Shown: positions 33,738-42,039 of the stretch, in pieces
How the letters are laid out: the number at the start of each line of letters is the position of its first letter
How positions within the stretch are numbered: the stretch's first letter is position 1
From: Merdimonas sp963929015
Lineage (GTDB): Bacteria > Bacillota > Clostridia > Lachnospirales > Lachnospiraceae
Assembly (NCBI RefSeq): GCF_963929015.1
Contig: NZ_CAWVHE010000013.1
Span: forward strand, 186,001-250,000
Reading direction: 5' to 3'
DNA length: 64,000 nucleotides
The notes under the pieces: model-generated
Told to the model about the DNA's origin: nothing
What the model saw: only the letters and a program-made list of their open reading frames with translations
Database searches by the model: none
Made by a program: the position numbers and the translations under genes

Positions 33738-33814
33738 GGTGCGTACCTCCTGTTCCTTTTGTACTCACAGTATAGCATACATATCAGAAGCCAGAGTTCG
33801 CATTTTGAGAACTA

Positions 33815-34669
33815 TCATTTTTCAGAGAGACAGGCTTTGCAGAAGGTAAAGGCGTGACTGTTACCCAGCGTCATAAACGACAGCATCATCTGCATTCCAA
33901 CCGCAGAGTTCATTTCTGTCGACAAATCAGTATCAACCATACCTACCACATAACGCAGAGCAAGATAATAATCGGCCAGATCGGACCATTCCTGTTCCGA
34001 CTTTAAGGCTTTCAGCGCTTCAGTGACAATACCATCAAAATCCGAAACAAAACCAGCTTTTTTCTCTGTAATAGAACTGTCTTCCGTATCCTTGAGCGAC
34101 ATATAGTCTTTAATGTTCAATTTTTTGGAGAGCAATTTGTTTTGCAATGATAGAAGTTTGTTTGTATCGGCTATCTGGGACCACCATACAAAAACACTCC
34201 AAACAAGGTTTGCTACAGCTTCTGGGGAGTCTGATTCGTCGGTAGCCTTAACAAATGCCTCAAATATCCTTACAATCATACTGCCTGAAAGTACTTCCGC
34301 ATTAGAAAAGGCCTCTAACAATCTTTGCGATAAGTCATATCCATTTTTAAAGTTCGGGTTTTTCATGGCTTCTTCAGAGCGATACAAAGGCAAAATCACC
34401 CTTAGCAGTTCTGTTGTATGGGCGGATGAATTTAAATCGATAGATATGTTTTCCAATCCGGTCAAATCAGTATAAAGAAGTTCATCTACCGGCTTATTGT
34501 AATGTGCCGACAACAATTGAAGCGTTTGTAGATCTGGTTTTCTACTTCCGTTTTCATATCCCTTAACCGTTGACTTCGCACAGTGAATAATGCTGCCCAA
34601 CTCGTCTAATGTCTCGTTATGGATTATTCGTAAATGCTGAATATTTCTGCCTAATTGGTTATCATCCAT
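33815..34669 (-). CDS. XRE-family transcriptional repressor
   Basis: A 284-residue regulator with an N-terminal Cro/C1-type HTH (residues about 5-60; LGRNIQHLRIIHNETLDELGSII then CAKSTVKGYENGSRKPDLQTL). The C-terminal 200 residues form a helical domain I do not recognise. I use the ATG at 34669, since an upstream ATG touches the AGGAGG ribosome-binding site directly. It overlaps nothing and follows the 61-residue gene at once. As the only classical repressor in the element, it is the best candidate to bind the AAGTGTT operators at 27583-27706. Confidence 0.8.
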   Translation of the reverse strand: MDDNQLGRNIQHLRIIHNETLDELGSIIHCAKSTVKGYENGSRKPDLQTLQLLSAHYNKPVDELLYTDLTGLENISIDLNSSAHTTELLRVILPLYRSEEAMKNPNFKNGYDLSQRLLEAFSNAEVLSGSMIVRIFEAFVKATDESDSPEAVANLVWSVFVWWSQIADTNKLLSLQNKLLSKKLNIKDYMSLKDTEDSSITEKKAGFVSDFDGIVTEALKALKSEQEWSDLADYYLALRYVVGMVDTDLSTEMNSAVGMQMMLSFMTLGNSHAFTFCKACLSEK

Positions 34670-34671
34670 TA

Positions 34672-34857
34672 TCAGCATCCTCCTTTGTTTTGAATCCGGG
34701 CCAATGTTTCCAGCATATGCTTCCCGATGGCTTCCGGGTCATTTTTATACGCATCGCAGATGAGTCGCAGCCCATCTGGTGTTAATATTCTACCGTTGTT
34801 TTTATCATAGCACATTTGCCTATATTCTTCGAGTTCCTTTTTCGTTATTGTGGGCAT
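34672..34857 (-). CDS. Small protein upstream of the repressor
   Basis: A 61-residue, mostly helical protein (MPTITKKELEEYRQMCYDKN; then RILTPDGLRLICDAYKNDPE) of unknown function. AGGAGG stands seven bases before its ATG. It ends at the start of the XRE repressor gene and is co-transcribed with it. Similar small genes precede repressors in other elements, so it may be an antirepressor or a helper; this is inference. Confidence 0.55.
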   Translation of the reverse strand: MPTITKKELEEYRQMCYDKNNGRILTPDGLRLICDAYKNDPEAIGKHMLETLARIQNKGGC

Positions 34858-35032
34858 AGCAAATCCTCCTGAATATAAAAACAGCCGGTTTTCTGCAAAA
34901 CCGACACCCTAAACGACACCCCGACACCCCTGTGCCTATGCCGCATTTCTTTGTATCAAATAACGAGTCTTAATTTCCTGCAAAGCTTCCTGCAAATCAT
35001 ACTGCACAGATCCTGCAAACCAGCAGTACAGC
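34858..35032. other. Right junction region between the element and rpsO
   Basis: No gene is visible. It holds a CGGTTTT/AAAACCG hairpin (34876-34896), three copies of CGACACCC within 34903-34928, and three spaced copies of TCCTGCAAA-type sequence at about 34976-35020. The element boundary and attachment site must lie here or just to the left, but I found no sequence clearly repeated at the left junction (13110-13400). Confidence 0.4.
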
Positions 35033-35076
35033 AAAAAAGACGCCGTGGTTCCAATTAAAACCACGGCGTCTTTTTT
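35033..35076 (-). terminator. Bidirectional terminator downstream of rpsO
   Basis: GACGCCGTGGTT pairs with AACCACGGCGTC (12 bp, 8-base loop) and is flanked by an A6 run on one side and a T6 run on the other, so it works in both directions. It follows the rpsO stop by eight bases and would prevent read-through from rpsO into the element, and so to pnp. Confidence 0.85.
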
Positions 35077-35083
35077 GCCATTC

Positions 35084-35350
35084 TTATTTTCTAAGACCAA
35101 GTCTTTCGATCAAAGAACGGTATCTCTCGATATCATTCTTTCTTAAGTATGCAAGAAGACCTCTTCTCTGACCAACCATTTTCAGAAGACCTCTTCTGGA
35201 ATGATGGTCCTTCGGATTTGCCTTAAAGTGATCTGTCAGGTCATTGATACGTGCAGTCAGGATTGCGATCTGCACTTCCGGTGAACCTGTATCTCCAGGT
35301 GTTCTTCCGTAATCTTTTACGATCTGTTCTTTCTGTTCCTTTGTAATCAT
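35084..35350 (-). CDS. rpsO: 30S ribosomal protein S15
   Basis: S15 binds 16S rRNA early in assembly of the 30S platform. The 88-residue sequence is typical (MITKEQKEQIVKDYGRTPGD; then GSPEVQIAILTARINDLTDH; RRGLLKMVGQRRGLLAYLRK). The frame is open to 35458, but the ATG at 35350 has AGGAGG eight bases upstream and gives the standard length. In related genomes pnp follows directly; here a strong terminator and the 22-kb element lie between. Confidence 0.98.
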   Translation of the reverse strand: MITKEQKEQIVKDYGRTPGDTGSPEVQIAILTARINDLTDHFKANPKDHHSRRGLLKMVGQRRGLLAYLRKNDIERYRSLIERLGLRK

Positions 35351-35482
35351 GTTTTTTTCCTCCTTTTTCTTATATAAACGCCGGATATTAAGCAGCGGTC
35401 GGAGTGATCCTGCCACCGAACATCGGCTCACACTTGTGTAGTATACCACGGGCGCCACCAGATGTAAAGACTCTTTTTCAGA

Positions 35483-36421
35483 CTATTTCTTCTGTTGCTT
35501 CTGTGTCTCAAAGAACTTCCGTCCGCAGGCAATATCCCGGTCCACCTGCTCTTTCAGAGCATCCACTGTCTCAAATCTTCGTTCCGGCCGGTGAAACGCC
35601 ATCAACTCTGTCAGGATCTCTTTGCCGTAGGCGTCCCCTTCATAATCCAGCAGATAGCTTTCCACCAGAAGCCGGCCGTCCCGGCTTACCGTAGGCTTCA
35701 CTCCTACATTGGAAATTGCCGGATGCCAGGAACCGTCCACCCTGACCCTTCCAAAATAAACGCCATTTGGAGGCGCGATCTTCTCCGCAGGCCAGTGAAG
35801 ATTTACCGTCGGAAATCCCAGTGTTCTCCCCAGCCGTCTGCCGTGTTCCACCACGCCGTCCGCGCCGTAATAATACCCGAGAAGTTCTGCCGCCTTTCCC
35901 ACATCTCCGGTACGCAGCACTTCTTTGATGTAAGTGCTGCTGATGATGCGGTCCTGATACCGCTCTTTTTCTATCACAAACAACTGATATCCGTAGGTTT
36001 CGGCATATGCCGCCAACATATGGACATCTCCTTTTTTTTCATATCCGAAGTGAAAATCTGTTCCGACCACCACATATCTGGCATGCAGTTTCCGGCATAT
36101 AATCTCTTCAATAAATGCTTCCGCACGCATCCTTGCGAAATCCGGAGTAAACGGACATTCCACCAGCACATCCACCACGCCGTCCAGATGCAGATACCGT
36201 TCTCTTTGATCCATGATGATCTGAGGCGTGATTCCCTTTTCCTTCCACAAGGGATGCATATCAAACGCGCAGACAATACTGTTTAAATTTTCTTTTGTGC
36301 TTAACTCACGAACCTTTGATACCAGTTTCTGATGCCCCCTGTGGAGACCGTCAAATTTACCAAAGGTTACTGCTGACTCCCTGCCGCTCTGGTATTGCGA
36401 CAGTTCTTTGATATACTGCAT
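35483..36421 (-). CDS. ribF: Bifunctional riboflavin kinase / FAD synthetase
   Basis: Converts riboflavin to FMN and then FAD. The N-terminal nucleotidyltransferase domain has FGKFDGLHRGHQKL (residues about 21-34), the GxFDGxHxGH motif; the C-terminal flavokinase has HGRRLGRTLGFPTVNL (about 193-208) and the PPNGVYFGRVRVDG block. At 312 residues it is full length. It lies 18 bases after truB in the large operon and is followed by rpsO after about 130 bases. Confidence 0.96.
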   Translation of the reverse strand: MQYIKELSQYQSGRESAVTFGKFDGLHRGHQKLVSKVRELSTKENLNSIVCAFDMHPLWKEKGITPQIIMDQRERYLHLDGVVDVLVECPFTPDFARMRAEAFIEEIICRKLHARYVVVGTDFHFGYEKKGDVHMLAAYAETYGYQLFVIEKERYQDRIISSTYIKEVLRTGDVGKAAELLGYYYGADGVVEHGRRLGRTLGFPTVNLHWPAEKIAPPNGVYFGRVRVDGSWHPAISNVGVKPTVSRDGRLLVESYLLDYEGDAYGKEILTELMAFHRPERRFETVDALKEQVDRDIACGRKFFETQKQQKK

Positions 36422-36439
36422 ATGACTGTTCCTTCTTTA

Positions 36440-37378
36440 TCAGATCTGCTCCTCCCGCTCCGGGAAGAACATTTTTACAATACCGAATACTTTTTTTTCT
36501 TCTTTCCAGGCATACAAAGCGATAAACCGGCCGTCTCTGTCATAGAGTCTGACCCTGCAGCCATCTGCCAGCTCTGCCACAGAGTCTGACTTGGCGGTCC
36601 ATCCTTCTACCGCCCGGCAGGGAAGTTCCCCGCCATTTCTTGCAAGCTTCTCCCAGTCCGGCTTCACCTGTATCACAGGGTCTTCCGGGAAGACCTGATC
36701 CACAGCCAGGATCCGTCCGGCAAGCGTTCCTTCTTCTTTGCGGCTTGCGATCTCCTGAAGCTTCATACTGTCCTTCAATTCAAAGATCCCGGATCTTGTG
36801 CGGAGCAAAGACTCCATACACCCGCCGCATCCAAGTTCCTCTCCGATATCATGACACAGGGTGCGGATATACGTCCCCTTGGAACAGGTAATCTCCATCC
36901 ACACTCTGGGAAGCTCCATCTTCAGGATCCGGATCTGACGGATCGTCACCGGCCTTGCCTCCCTCTCGATGGTCTTTCCCTCTCTTGCCAGTTCATACAG
37001 CTTCTTTCCAGCTACTTTTACCGCCGAATACATAGGCGGTATCTGCCAGATATCACCCTCGAACTTCCGAATTGCCGCACGGACGTGTTCTTCTTCCAGA
37101 AAAGAAGGATCCGCAGATGTCAGTACTTTTCCGGAAATATCCTGTGTATCCGTAGAGATCCCCAGAAGCAGTACCCCTTCGTAAGTCTTCTCTTTTTCTG
37201 TCAGAAGATCACAGAGCCTGGTAGCCTTCCCCAGACATACGGGCAGCACCCCTTCTGCGTCCGGATCCAGCGTCCCGGTATGTCCGATCTTTTTCTGTCC
37301 CAGGATTCCCCGTAATTTTGCCACCACATCGTGGGAGGTATAGCCTTTTTCTTTATAAACATTCAGGATTCCGTGCAT
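36440..37378 (-). CDS. truB: tRNA pseudouridine-55 synthase
   Basis: Makes pseudouridine 55 in the T-arm of tRNAs. The catalytic aspartate lies in the motif HTGTLDPDAEGVLPV (about residues 35-49), followed by CLGKATRL; KTYEGVLLLG and CSKGTYIRTLCHDIG are further family blocks. The 312-residue protein has a C-terminal PUA-like extension. Its start overlaps the nrnA stop (ATGATG), so either of two adjacent ATG codons could be used. It follows nrnA and precedes ribF in the standard order. Confidence 0.96.
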   Translation of the reverse strand: MHGILNVYKEKGYTSHDVVAKLRGILGQKKIGHTGTLDPDAEGVLPVCLGKATRLCDLLTEKEKTYEGVLLLGISTDTQDISGKVLTSADPSFLEEEHVRAAIRKFEGDIWQIPPMYSAVKVAGKKLYELAREGKTIEREARPVTIRQIRILKMELPRVWMEITCSKGTYIRTLCHDIGEELGCGGCMESLLRTRSGIFELKDSMKLQEIASRKEEGTLAGRILAVDQVFPEDPVIQVKPDWEKLARNGGELPCRAVEGWTAKSDSVAELADGCRVRLYDRDGRFIALYAWKEEKKVFGIVKMFFPEREEQI

Positions 37379-38367
37379 CATGAGCGGTCCCCTGCTTCTT
37401 CTGCTTCTTCCAGAAGCTCAAACTGTTCTTCCAGCTGCCCGGCCAGATTGGTCAGGATATCCTGGGGCGTTCCTGCCATGGAAAATCCAGCCGCCTTCTC
37501 ATGACCGCCTCCGCCGAAGAACGCAGCCACCTTGCTCACATTGATCCGTTCTTTGGACCGCAGGCTCACCTTATAAAGACTGGAGCCGGTCTCATACATG
37601 AAGACCGCCACCTCCACGCCCTTCGTCACCCGGAGCTGGCTGACGATGCCATCCAGGTCCACCGGAGTTACACCGTAAAAGTTCATGGTCTTCTTCGTGA
37701 TATACGAAGCAATACATCTGCCGTCCATAAAGACAATGCTTTCCAGAAGCGCCCTGCCAAGGATCTGATTCTGGGCATAGCTTTTCTCATAATAAGTATC
37801 CTGGATCAGCTTTGCCGCGTCCACACCCTTTTCCAGCAGGTTTGCCGCCGCCCGGAAGGTAGCCGGCCCGGCGCAGGTGTACTGAAACACCCCAGTGTCA
37901 TGAACAAGACCCATGTAGAGGAGTTCCGCTGTCTTTTTCGATATTTTCTCATCTTCCAGAAAACCATAGACCAGTTCCGACGTAGAACTCGCCTCCGGAA
38001 CCACATGATTTTCTTCCGCAAATCCTTCATTACTGATATGATGATCAATGCACACGGTATGGGCCGCTCTGTCAAAAAGCGGCATGGAAAATCCCAGTCT
38101 TTCTTTGTCGCCGCAATCCAGGCAGATAAAGAGATCGTACTGTTTTTCCTCCTTCGCCTCATGTCGGATCACCCCTGCCGGCACCCATGGTTCAAAAGCT
38201 TCCGGAATCTCCTCCAGATAAACATCCACCTGTTTTTCCGGCAGGTTCTCTCTAAGATACTGATACAGTCCCATGCAGGAACCCACACAGTCCCCATCCG
38301 GGTGCAGATGCCCGCCGATCGCAATTGACGCAGCCTCTTTGATCCTATTCTTCCACATCCTCATCAC
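37378..38367 (-). CDS. nrnA: DHH-family nanoRNase / pAp phosphatase
   Basis: A DHH/DHHA1 phosphoesterase that degrades short RNAs and removes the 3' phosphate from pAp. Motifs are HLHPDGDCVGS (residues about 20-30), CLDCGD, IDHHIS and the DHHA1 signature FFGGGGHEKAAGFSM near 290-304. Length is 329 residues. The start overlaps the rbfA stop by 23 bases; downstream ATG codons at residues 2 or 4 are possible. The truB start overlaps its stop. Confidence 0.94.
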   Translation of the reverse strand: MMRMWKNRIKEAASIAIGGHLHPDGDCVGSCMGLYQYLRENLPEKQVDVYLEEIPEAFEPWVPAGVIRHEAKEEKQYDLFICLDCGDKERLGFSMPLFDRAAHTVCIDHHISNEGFAEENHVVPEASSTSELVYGFLEDEKISKKTAELLYMGLVHDTGVFQYTCAGPATFRAAANLLEKGVDAAKLIQDTYYEKSYAQNQILGRALLESIVFMDGRCIASYITKKTMNFYGVTPVDLDGIVSQLRVTKGVEVAVFMYETGSSLYKVSLRSKERINVSKVAAFFGGGGHEKAAGFSMAGTPQDILTNLAGQLEEQFELLEEAEEAGDRS

Positions 38368-38734
38368 CTTCCGATGTTGTCATGCCTTTGGTTACTTCGT
38401 CAATCTTTTTAGACATATTTACTCCATATTCAATGGACTGATCTAATACAAATGTGATCTCCGGCGTATTTCTAAGATTGAGCGTGCGCGCCAGCTCCCT
38501 GCGGATAAATCCCTCTGCGCTTTTCAAACCCTCCATGGTGTTTTTCTGCGCTTCCTGATCCCCCAGCACACTGATGTATGCCTTGCAGGTCTTAAGATCC
38601 GGAGCCACTTCCGCCGCCACCACAGACGTCCAGGGGGCTACGCGGGGATCCTTGATCCCGCTGCGGATAATATTACTAAGCTCTCTTTGCACCTCGGTGT
38701 TGACTCTGGTATTCTTGATACTTCTTTTTTTCAT
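38345..38734 (-). CDS. rbfA: Ribosome-binding factor A
   Basis: A KH-type factor for late 30S maturation, acting near helix 1 of 16S rRNA. The 129-residue protein begins MKKRSIKNTRVNTEVQRELS and contains IRSGIKDPRVAPWTSVVAAE and RTLNLRNTPEITFVLDQSIEY. The ATG at 38734 is favoured over the one at 38752 because AAGGATGGAG precedes it at suitable distance. An acidic tail (SEGDEDVEE) overlaps the start of nrnA. Confidence 0.95.
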   Translation of the reverse strand: MKKRSIKNTRVNTEVQRELSNIIRSGIKDPRVAPWTSVVAAEVAPDLKTCKAYISVLGDQEAQKNTMEGLKSAEGFIRRELARTLNLRNTPEITFVLDQSIEYGVNMSKKIDEVTKGMTTSEGDEDVEE

Positions 38735-38769
38735 GCTCCATCCTTCTTTCATTCAGGCGGAGAAGACCC

Positions 38770-41439
38770 CTATCTTGGGATCTCCACCATCTTAAATGCC
38801 TCTACCAGATCGCCTTCCTTCACATCATTAAAGTTATGGAAGACAAATCCACATTCATAGCCTGCCCTTACTTCCTTCACATCATCCTTAAACCGTTTCA
38901 GGGATGCCAGCGCTCCCTCGTATACCACCACACCGTCTCTGGTGATCCGGACAGAACAGTCTCTTTCAAAAGTGCCGTCCAGCACATAAGAACCTGCAAT
39001 GGTACCAACGCCGGAAGCTTTGAACAGCTGGCGTACCTCTGCATGACCAAGCACTTTCTCCTCGAAGATCGGATCCAGCATACCTTTCATGGCTGCCTCC
39101 ACATCCTCGATGGCATTGTAGATCACCCGATACAGACGGATGTCCACGCCTTCTCTCTCAGCAGTCTCTTTTGCGGTCGCATCCGGGCGCACATTGAAAC
39201 CGATGATGATCGCATTGGATGCAGATGCAAGGCTGACGTCAGATTCATTGATGGCTCCCACGCCGCCATGGATGATCTTGACTACCACCTCATCATTGGA
39301 AAGTTTGAGAAGACTCTGTTTGATCGCTTCCACAGATCCCTGCACATCCGCTTTTACAACAATGCCAAGTTCTTTTAAGTTTCCTTCCTGGATCTGTGTA
39401 AACAGGTCATCCAGAGAAAGTTTGGACTTGGTCTCTTCCAGAAGCTTCACTTTGCCCTGTGAGATAAAGGTATCGGCAAAATGTCTTGCCTCTTTTTCAT
39501 TGGCACAGCATACAAATACTTCGCCGGCATTGGGCACGTCATTTAAGCCCAGGATCTCTACCGGAACAGAAGGTCCGGCTTCTTTGACTCTTCTTCCCTT
39601 ATCATCCATCATTGCGCGGACTTTGCCGTGGGCGCTTCCTGCCGCAATGGCGTCGCCCACGCGAAGAGTTCCTTTCTGTACCAGCACAGTAGCCACAGAA
39701 CCTCTTCCCTTATCAAGCTGCGCTTCCAGCACCAGACCACGGGCCCGGCGGTTCGGATTGGCCTTTAATTCCATCATCTCTGCCGTCAGAATGATCATTT
39801 CCATCAGGTCTTTCAGACCTTCGCCGGTCTTTGCAGATACCGGTACAAATACGGTGCTTCCGCCCCAGTCTTCCGGGATCAGCTCATATTCTGCCAGTTC
39901 CTGTTTTACACGGTCGATATTGGCACTTGGTTTATCAATCTTATTAATCGCCACCACGATCTCTACGCCTGCAGCTTTCGCATGGTTGATCGCCTCTACG
40001 GTCTGCGGCATCACGCCGTCATCTGCGGCTACCACAAGGATCGCGATATCGGTAGAGCTGGCGCCACGCATACGCATGGCCGTAAATGCTTCATGTCCCG
40101 GAGTATCAAGGAAGGTAATCTTTTCCCCATTGACATCAACCACATAAGCGCCGATGTGCTGGGTAATACCGCCTGCCTCCCTGTCAATCACATTGGTATG
40201 ACGGATCGCATCCAGAAGAGAAGTCTTGCCGTGGTCAACGTGTCCCATGACGCAGACAACCGGCGGACGCTTCTTCATCTTGGACACATCTTCTTCATCT
40301 TCCTTCAGAAGCTCCTCGATCACATCCACCACTTCTTCTTTTTCACACAATACGTCAAACTCCAGAGCGATCTCCTCTGCAGTCTCGTAGTCAATCTCCT
40401 GATTCACCGTTACGATCTTGCCCTGCAGGAAGAGTTTCTTTACGATCACCGACGGAACCACTTTCATTTTGTCCGCCAGCTCCTTAATGGTCAGCGCCTC
40501 CGGGATCACGATAGATTTTACTTCTTCTACCTTCTGTTCTTTCTGCTGAGGCTTCTGAAGCTGCTGTTTTGGCTCATTTTTCTTTTTGCCCTTTCCGCTT
40601 CTTTCCTCTTCATCCTCCCGGCGGTAATCCTTCTTCTTATAATCTTCTTTTCCCTTGCCTTTGGAACGCTGCGGCTTCTGCCCTTCCATGGCCGGCGCCG
40701 GAATGCTGCCGCCGCTTCTTCTGTCATTTCGCTCTCCAGGCTTTCTTCCCTGACGGCGGTCTCTGTCATGGTCGCGGGTTCTGTCGCGATCCTTTTCATG
40801 ATCCCGACCCTGCTCCCGGTCTCCTCTTGCCGGACGTCTGTCCGTTCTTCCGTCTCTGGTCTCTCTGGTCTGGGCGCCTCTGTCCTGACGTCCCTCATTT
40901 TTTCTCTCCGGTCTTTCTGCCCGCTCCGTTCTTCTCTCCGCCGGTTTTTCCATTCTCTGGGGCTGCTCTGCTTTTGGAGCCGCCGCCTGTTTTGCCGGCT
41001 CTGCCGGTTTCACCGGCTTCGCCTCCGGTTTGACGCTCTCAGTCTTTGCCGGAGCTGCCTGCCGCGCCGGACGTCCATTATTTACCTGCATGGGCTTCCC
41101 CTGGATCACCGGACGACCTCCCTGCGGACTGCGTCCCATAGCCCCTCCCTGTGCGCGGTTTCCAGGCCTTCTTCCCTGCTTTCCCGCATTTTGCGTATTC
41201 TGGGGCCGGAATACATGCACGATATTTTTCTTCTTTGGAGCCTCTGCTTTCTCCTGAGCCGGAGCCTCACTCTTTGGAGCCTCCTTCCCAAGTCCACGTC
41301 TTACCAGCTCTGCTTCACTTTCCTCAATGCCGCTGCTGTGACTTGTTACTTCTATCTGATTTTTGCCAAGGAACTCGATGACCTCTTTGCTGTCCACTCC
41401 CAGCTCCTTTGCCAGCTCATATACTTTTACTTTCGCCAT
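38770..41439 (-). CDS. infB: Translation initiation factor IF-2
   Basis: A GTPase that brings initiator tRNA to the 30S subunit. The 889-residue protein starts with an IF2_N helical domain (MAKVKVYELAKELGVDSKEV), then a long low-complexity region (about residues 60-310) rich in arginine, aspartate, lysine and glutamate. A second IF2_N domain follows (PEALTIKELADKMKVVPSVI). The G domain shows GHVDHGKTSLLD, LDTPGHEAF and AINKIDKP, and the C-terminal domains II to IV are complete. It follows the L7Ae-family gene by 35 bases. The frame is intact, unlike that of nusA upstream. Confidence 0.97.
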   Translation of the reverse strand: MAKVKVYELAKELGVDSKEVIEFLGKNQIEVTSHSSGIEESEAELVRRGLGKEAPKSEAPAQEKAEAPKKKNIVHVFRPQNTQNAGKQGRRPGNRAQGGAMGRSPQGGRPVIQGKPMQVNNGRPARQAAPAKTESVKPEAKPVKPAEPAKQAAAPKAEQPQRMEKPAERRTERAERPERKNEGRQDRGAQTRETRDGRTDRRPARGDREQGRDHEKDRDRTRDHDRDRRQGRKPGERNDRRSGGSIPAPAMEGQKPQRSKGKGKEDYKKKDYRREDEEERSGKGKKKNEPKQQLQKPQQKEQKVEEVKSIVIPEALTIKELADKMKVVPSVIVKKLFLQGKIVTVNQEIDYETAEEIALEFDVLCEKEEVVDVIEELLKEDEEDVSKMKKRPPVVCVMGHVDHGKTSLLDAIRHTNVIDREAGGITQHIGAYVVDVNGEKITFLDTPGHEAFTAMRMRGASSTDIAILVVAADDGVMPQTVEAINHAKAAGVEIVVAINKIDKPSANIDRVKQELAEYELIPEDWGGSTVFVPVSAKTGEGLKDLMEMIILTAEMMELKANPNRRARGLVLEAQLDKGRGSVATVLVQKGTLRVGDAIAAGSAHGKVRAMMDDKGRRVKEAGPSVPVEILGLNDVPNAGEVFVCCANEKEARHFADTFISQGKVKLLEETKSKLSLDDLFTQIQEGNLKELGIVVKADVQGSVEAIKQSLLKLSNDEVVVKIIHGGVGAINESDVSLASASNAIIIGFNVRPDATAKETAEREGVDIRLYRVIYNAIEDVEAAMKGMLDPIFEEKVLGHAEVRQLFKASGVGTIAGSYVLDGTFERDCSVRITRDGVVVYEGALASLKRFKDDVKEVRAGYECGFVFHNFNDVKEGDLVEAFKMVEIPR

Positions 41440-41474
41440 ACTTTCTACCTCCTCTATGCAGTTTTAAAATCCAC

Positions 41475-41780
41475 TTACCTCTCCAAATGTTTCATGATCC
41501 CTTTTGCAAATCCCTCATCCAGTACAGCAAGAGATGCGCGGAACTGCTTTCCCATTGCATGACCCAAGGTATCTTTATCTCCGTAAAAAAAGACCGGTAC
41601 ATGATAATAATCACACATATTGCGAAATTTCTTTCTGGTATTTTCAGACGCATCTTCCGCCACGATCACCAGCGCCGCCTTCCCGGACTTCACATCCCGT
41701 TCAGTGCAAAATTCTCCGCTGGAAACCTTTCCGGCTTTGGTCGCAAGACCAACCAGCGACAAGGCTTTATTTCCTGTCAA
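41475..41780 (-). CDS. L7Ae/L30e-family ribosomal-like protein (YlxQ)
   Basis: A 101-residue L7Ae/L30e-fold protein, probably a kink-turn RNA binder, in the conserved nusA-ylxR-ylxQ-infB order. Family sequence: KALSLVGLATKAGKVSSGEF, then KAALVIVAEDASENTRKKFRN and PVFFYGDKDTLGHAMGK. Its start overlaps the ylxR stop by 14 bases. The binding target is unknown for most members. Confidence 0.92.
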   Translation of the reverse strand: MTGNKALSLVGLATKAGKVSSGEFCTERDVKSGKAALVIVAEDASENTRKKFRNMCDYYHVPVFFYGDKDTLGHAMGKQFRASLAVLDEGFAKGIMKHLER

Positions 41781-42039
41781 TTTCTTCCATCTCCTTTTCC
41801 AGCATTTCGTACACTCCGGCAGGGATCGACTGTTTAAAGGAACGCTCCAGCCCCTTATTTTTCACAGCCTTTTCCAGACATTCCCGGGTAGGACAGATAT
41901 ATGCTCCGCGGCCGTTTTTCTTTCCGGTAGCGTCCAGAAGAAATTCTCCTTCCGGCGTGCGGATCACACGGATCATTTCTCTTTTATTTTTCATCTCCTG
42001 GCAGCCCACACAGCGGCGCACAGGCATTTTTTTATTCAT
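41767..42039 (-). CDS. ylxR: YlxR-family protein (RnpM)
   Basis: A 90-residue basic protein of the YlxR (DUF448) family; the Bacillus member, RnpM, modulates RNase P. The signature is at the start: KKMPVRRCVGCQEMKNKREM, then RGAYICPTRECLEKAVKNKG. The frame is intact. Its ATG overlaps the corrected nusA stop (GATGAATAA), which supports both calls. Confidence 0.93.
   Translation of the reverse strand: MNKKMPVRRCVGCQEMKNKREMIRVIRTPEGEFLLDATGKKNGRGAYICPTRECLEKAVKNKGLERSFKQSIPAGVYEMLEKEMEEIDRK

Noticed and set aside
34876..34896. Hairpin CGGTTTT/AAAACCG as a terminator
   Set aside because: It lies directly before the ribosome-binding site of the 61-residue gene and has no gene ending into it; left as an unassigned structure.
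13110..35032. Direct repeats (att sites) bounding the 22-kb element
   Set aside because: I compared both junction regions by eye and found only short chance matches, so no att site is claimed.
39982..41562. A 526-codon plus-strand frame opposite infB
   Set aside because: It mirrors infB codon by codon, has a biased leucine/serine-rich composition and no ribosome-binding site; it is a shadow of the real gene.
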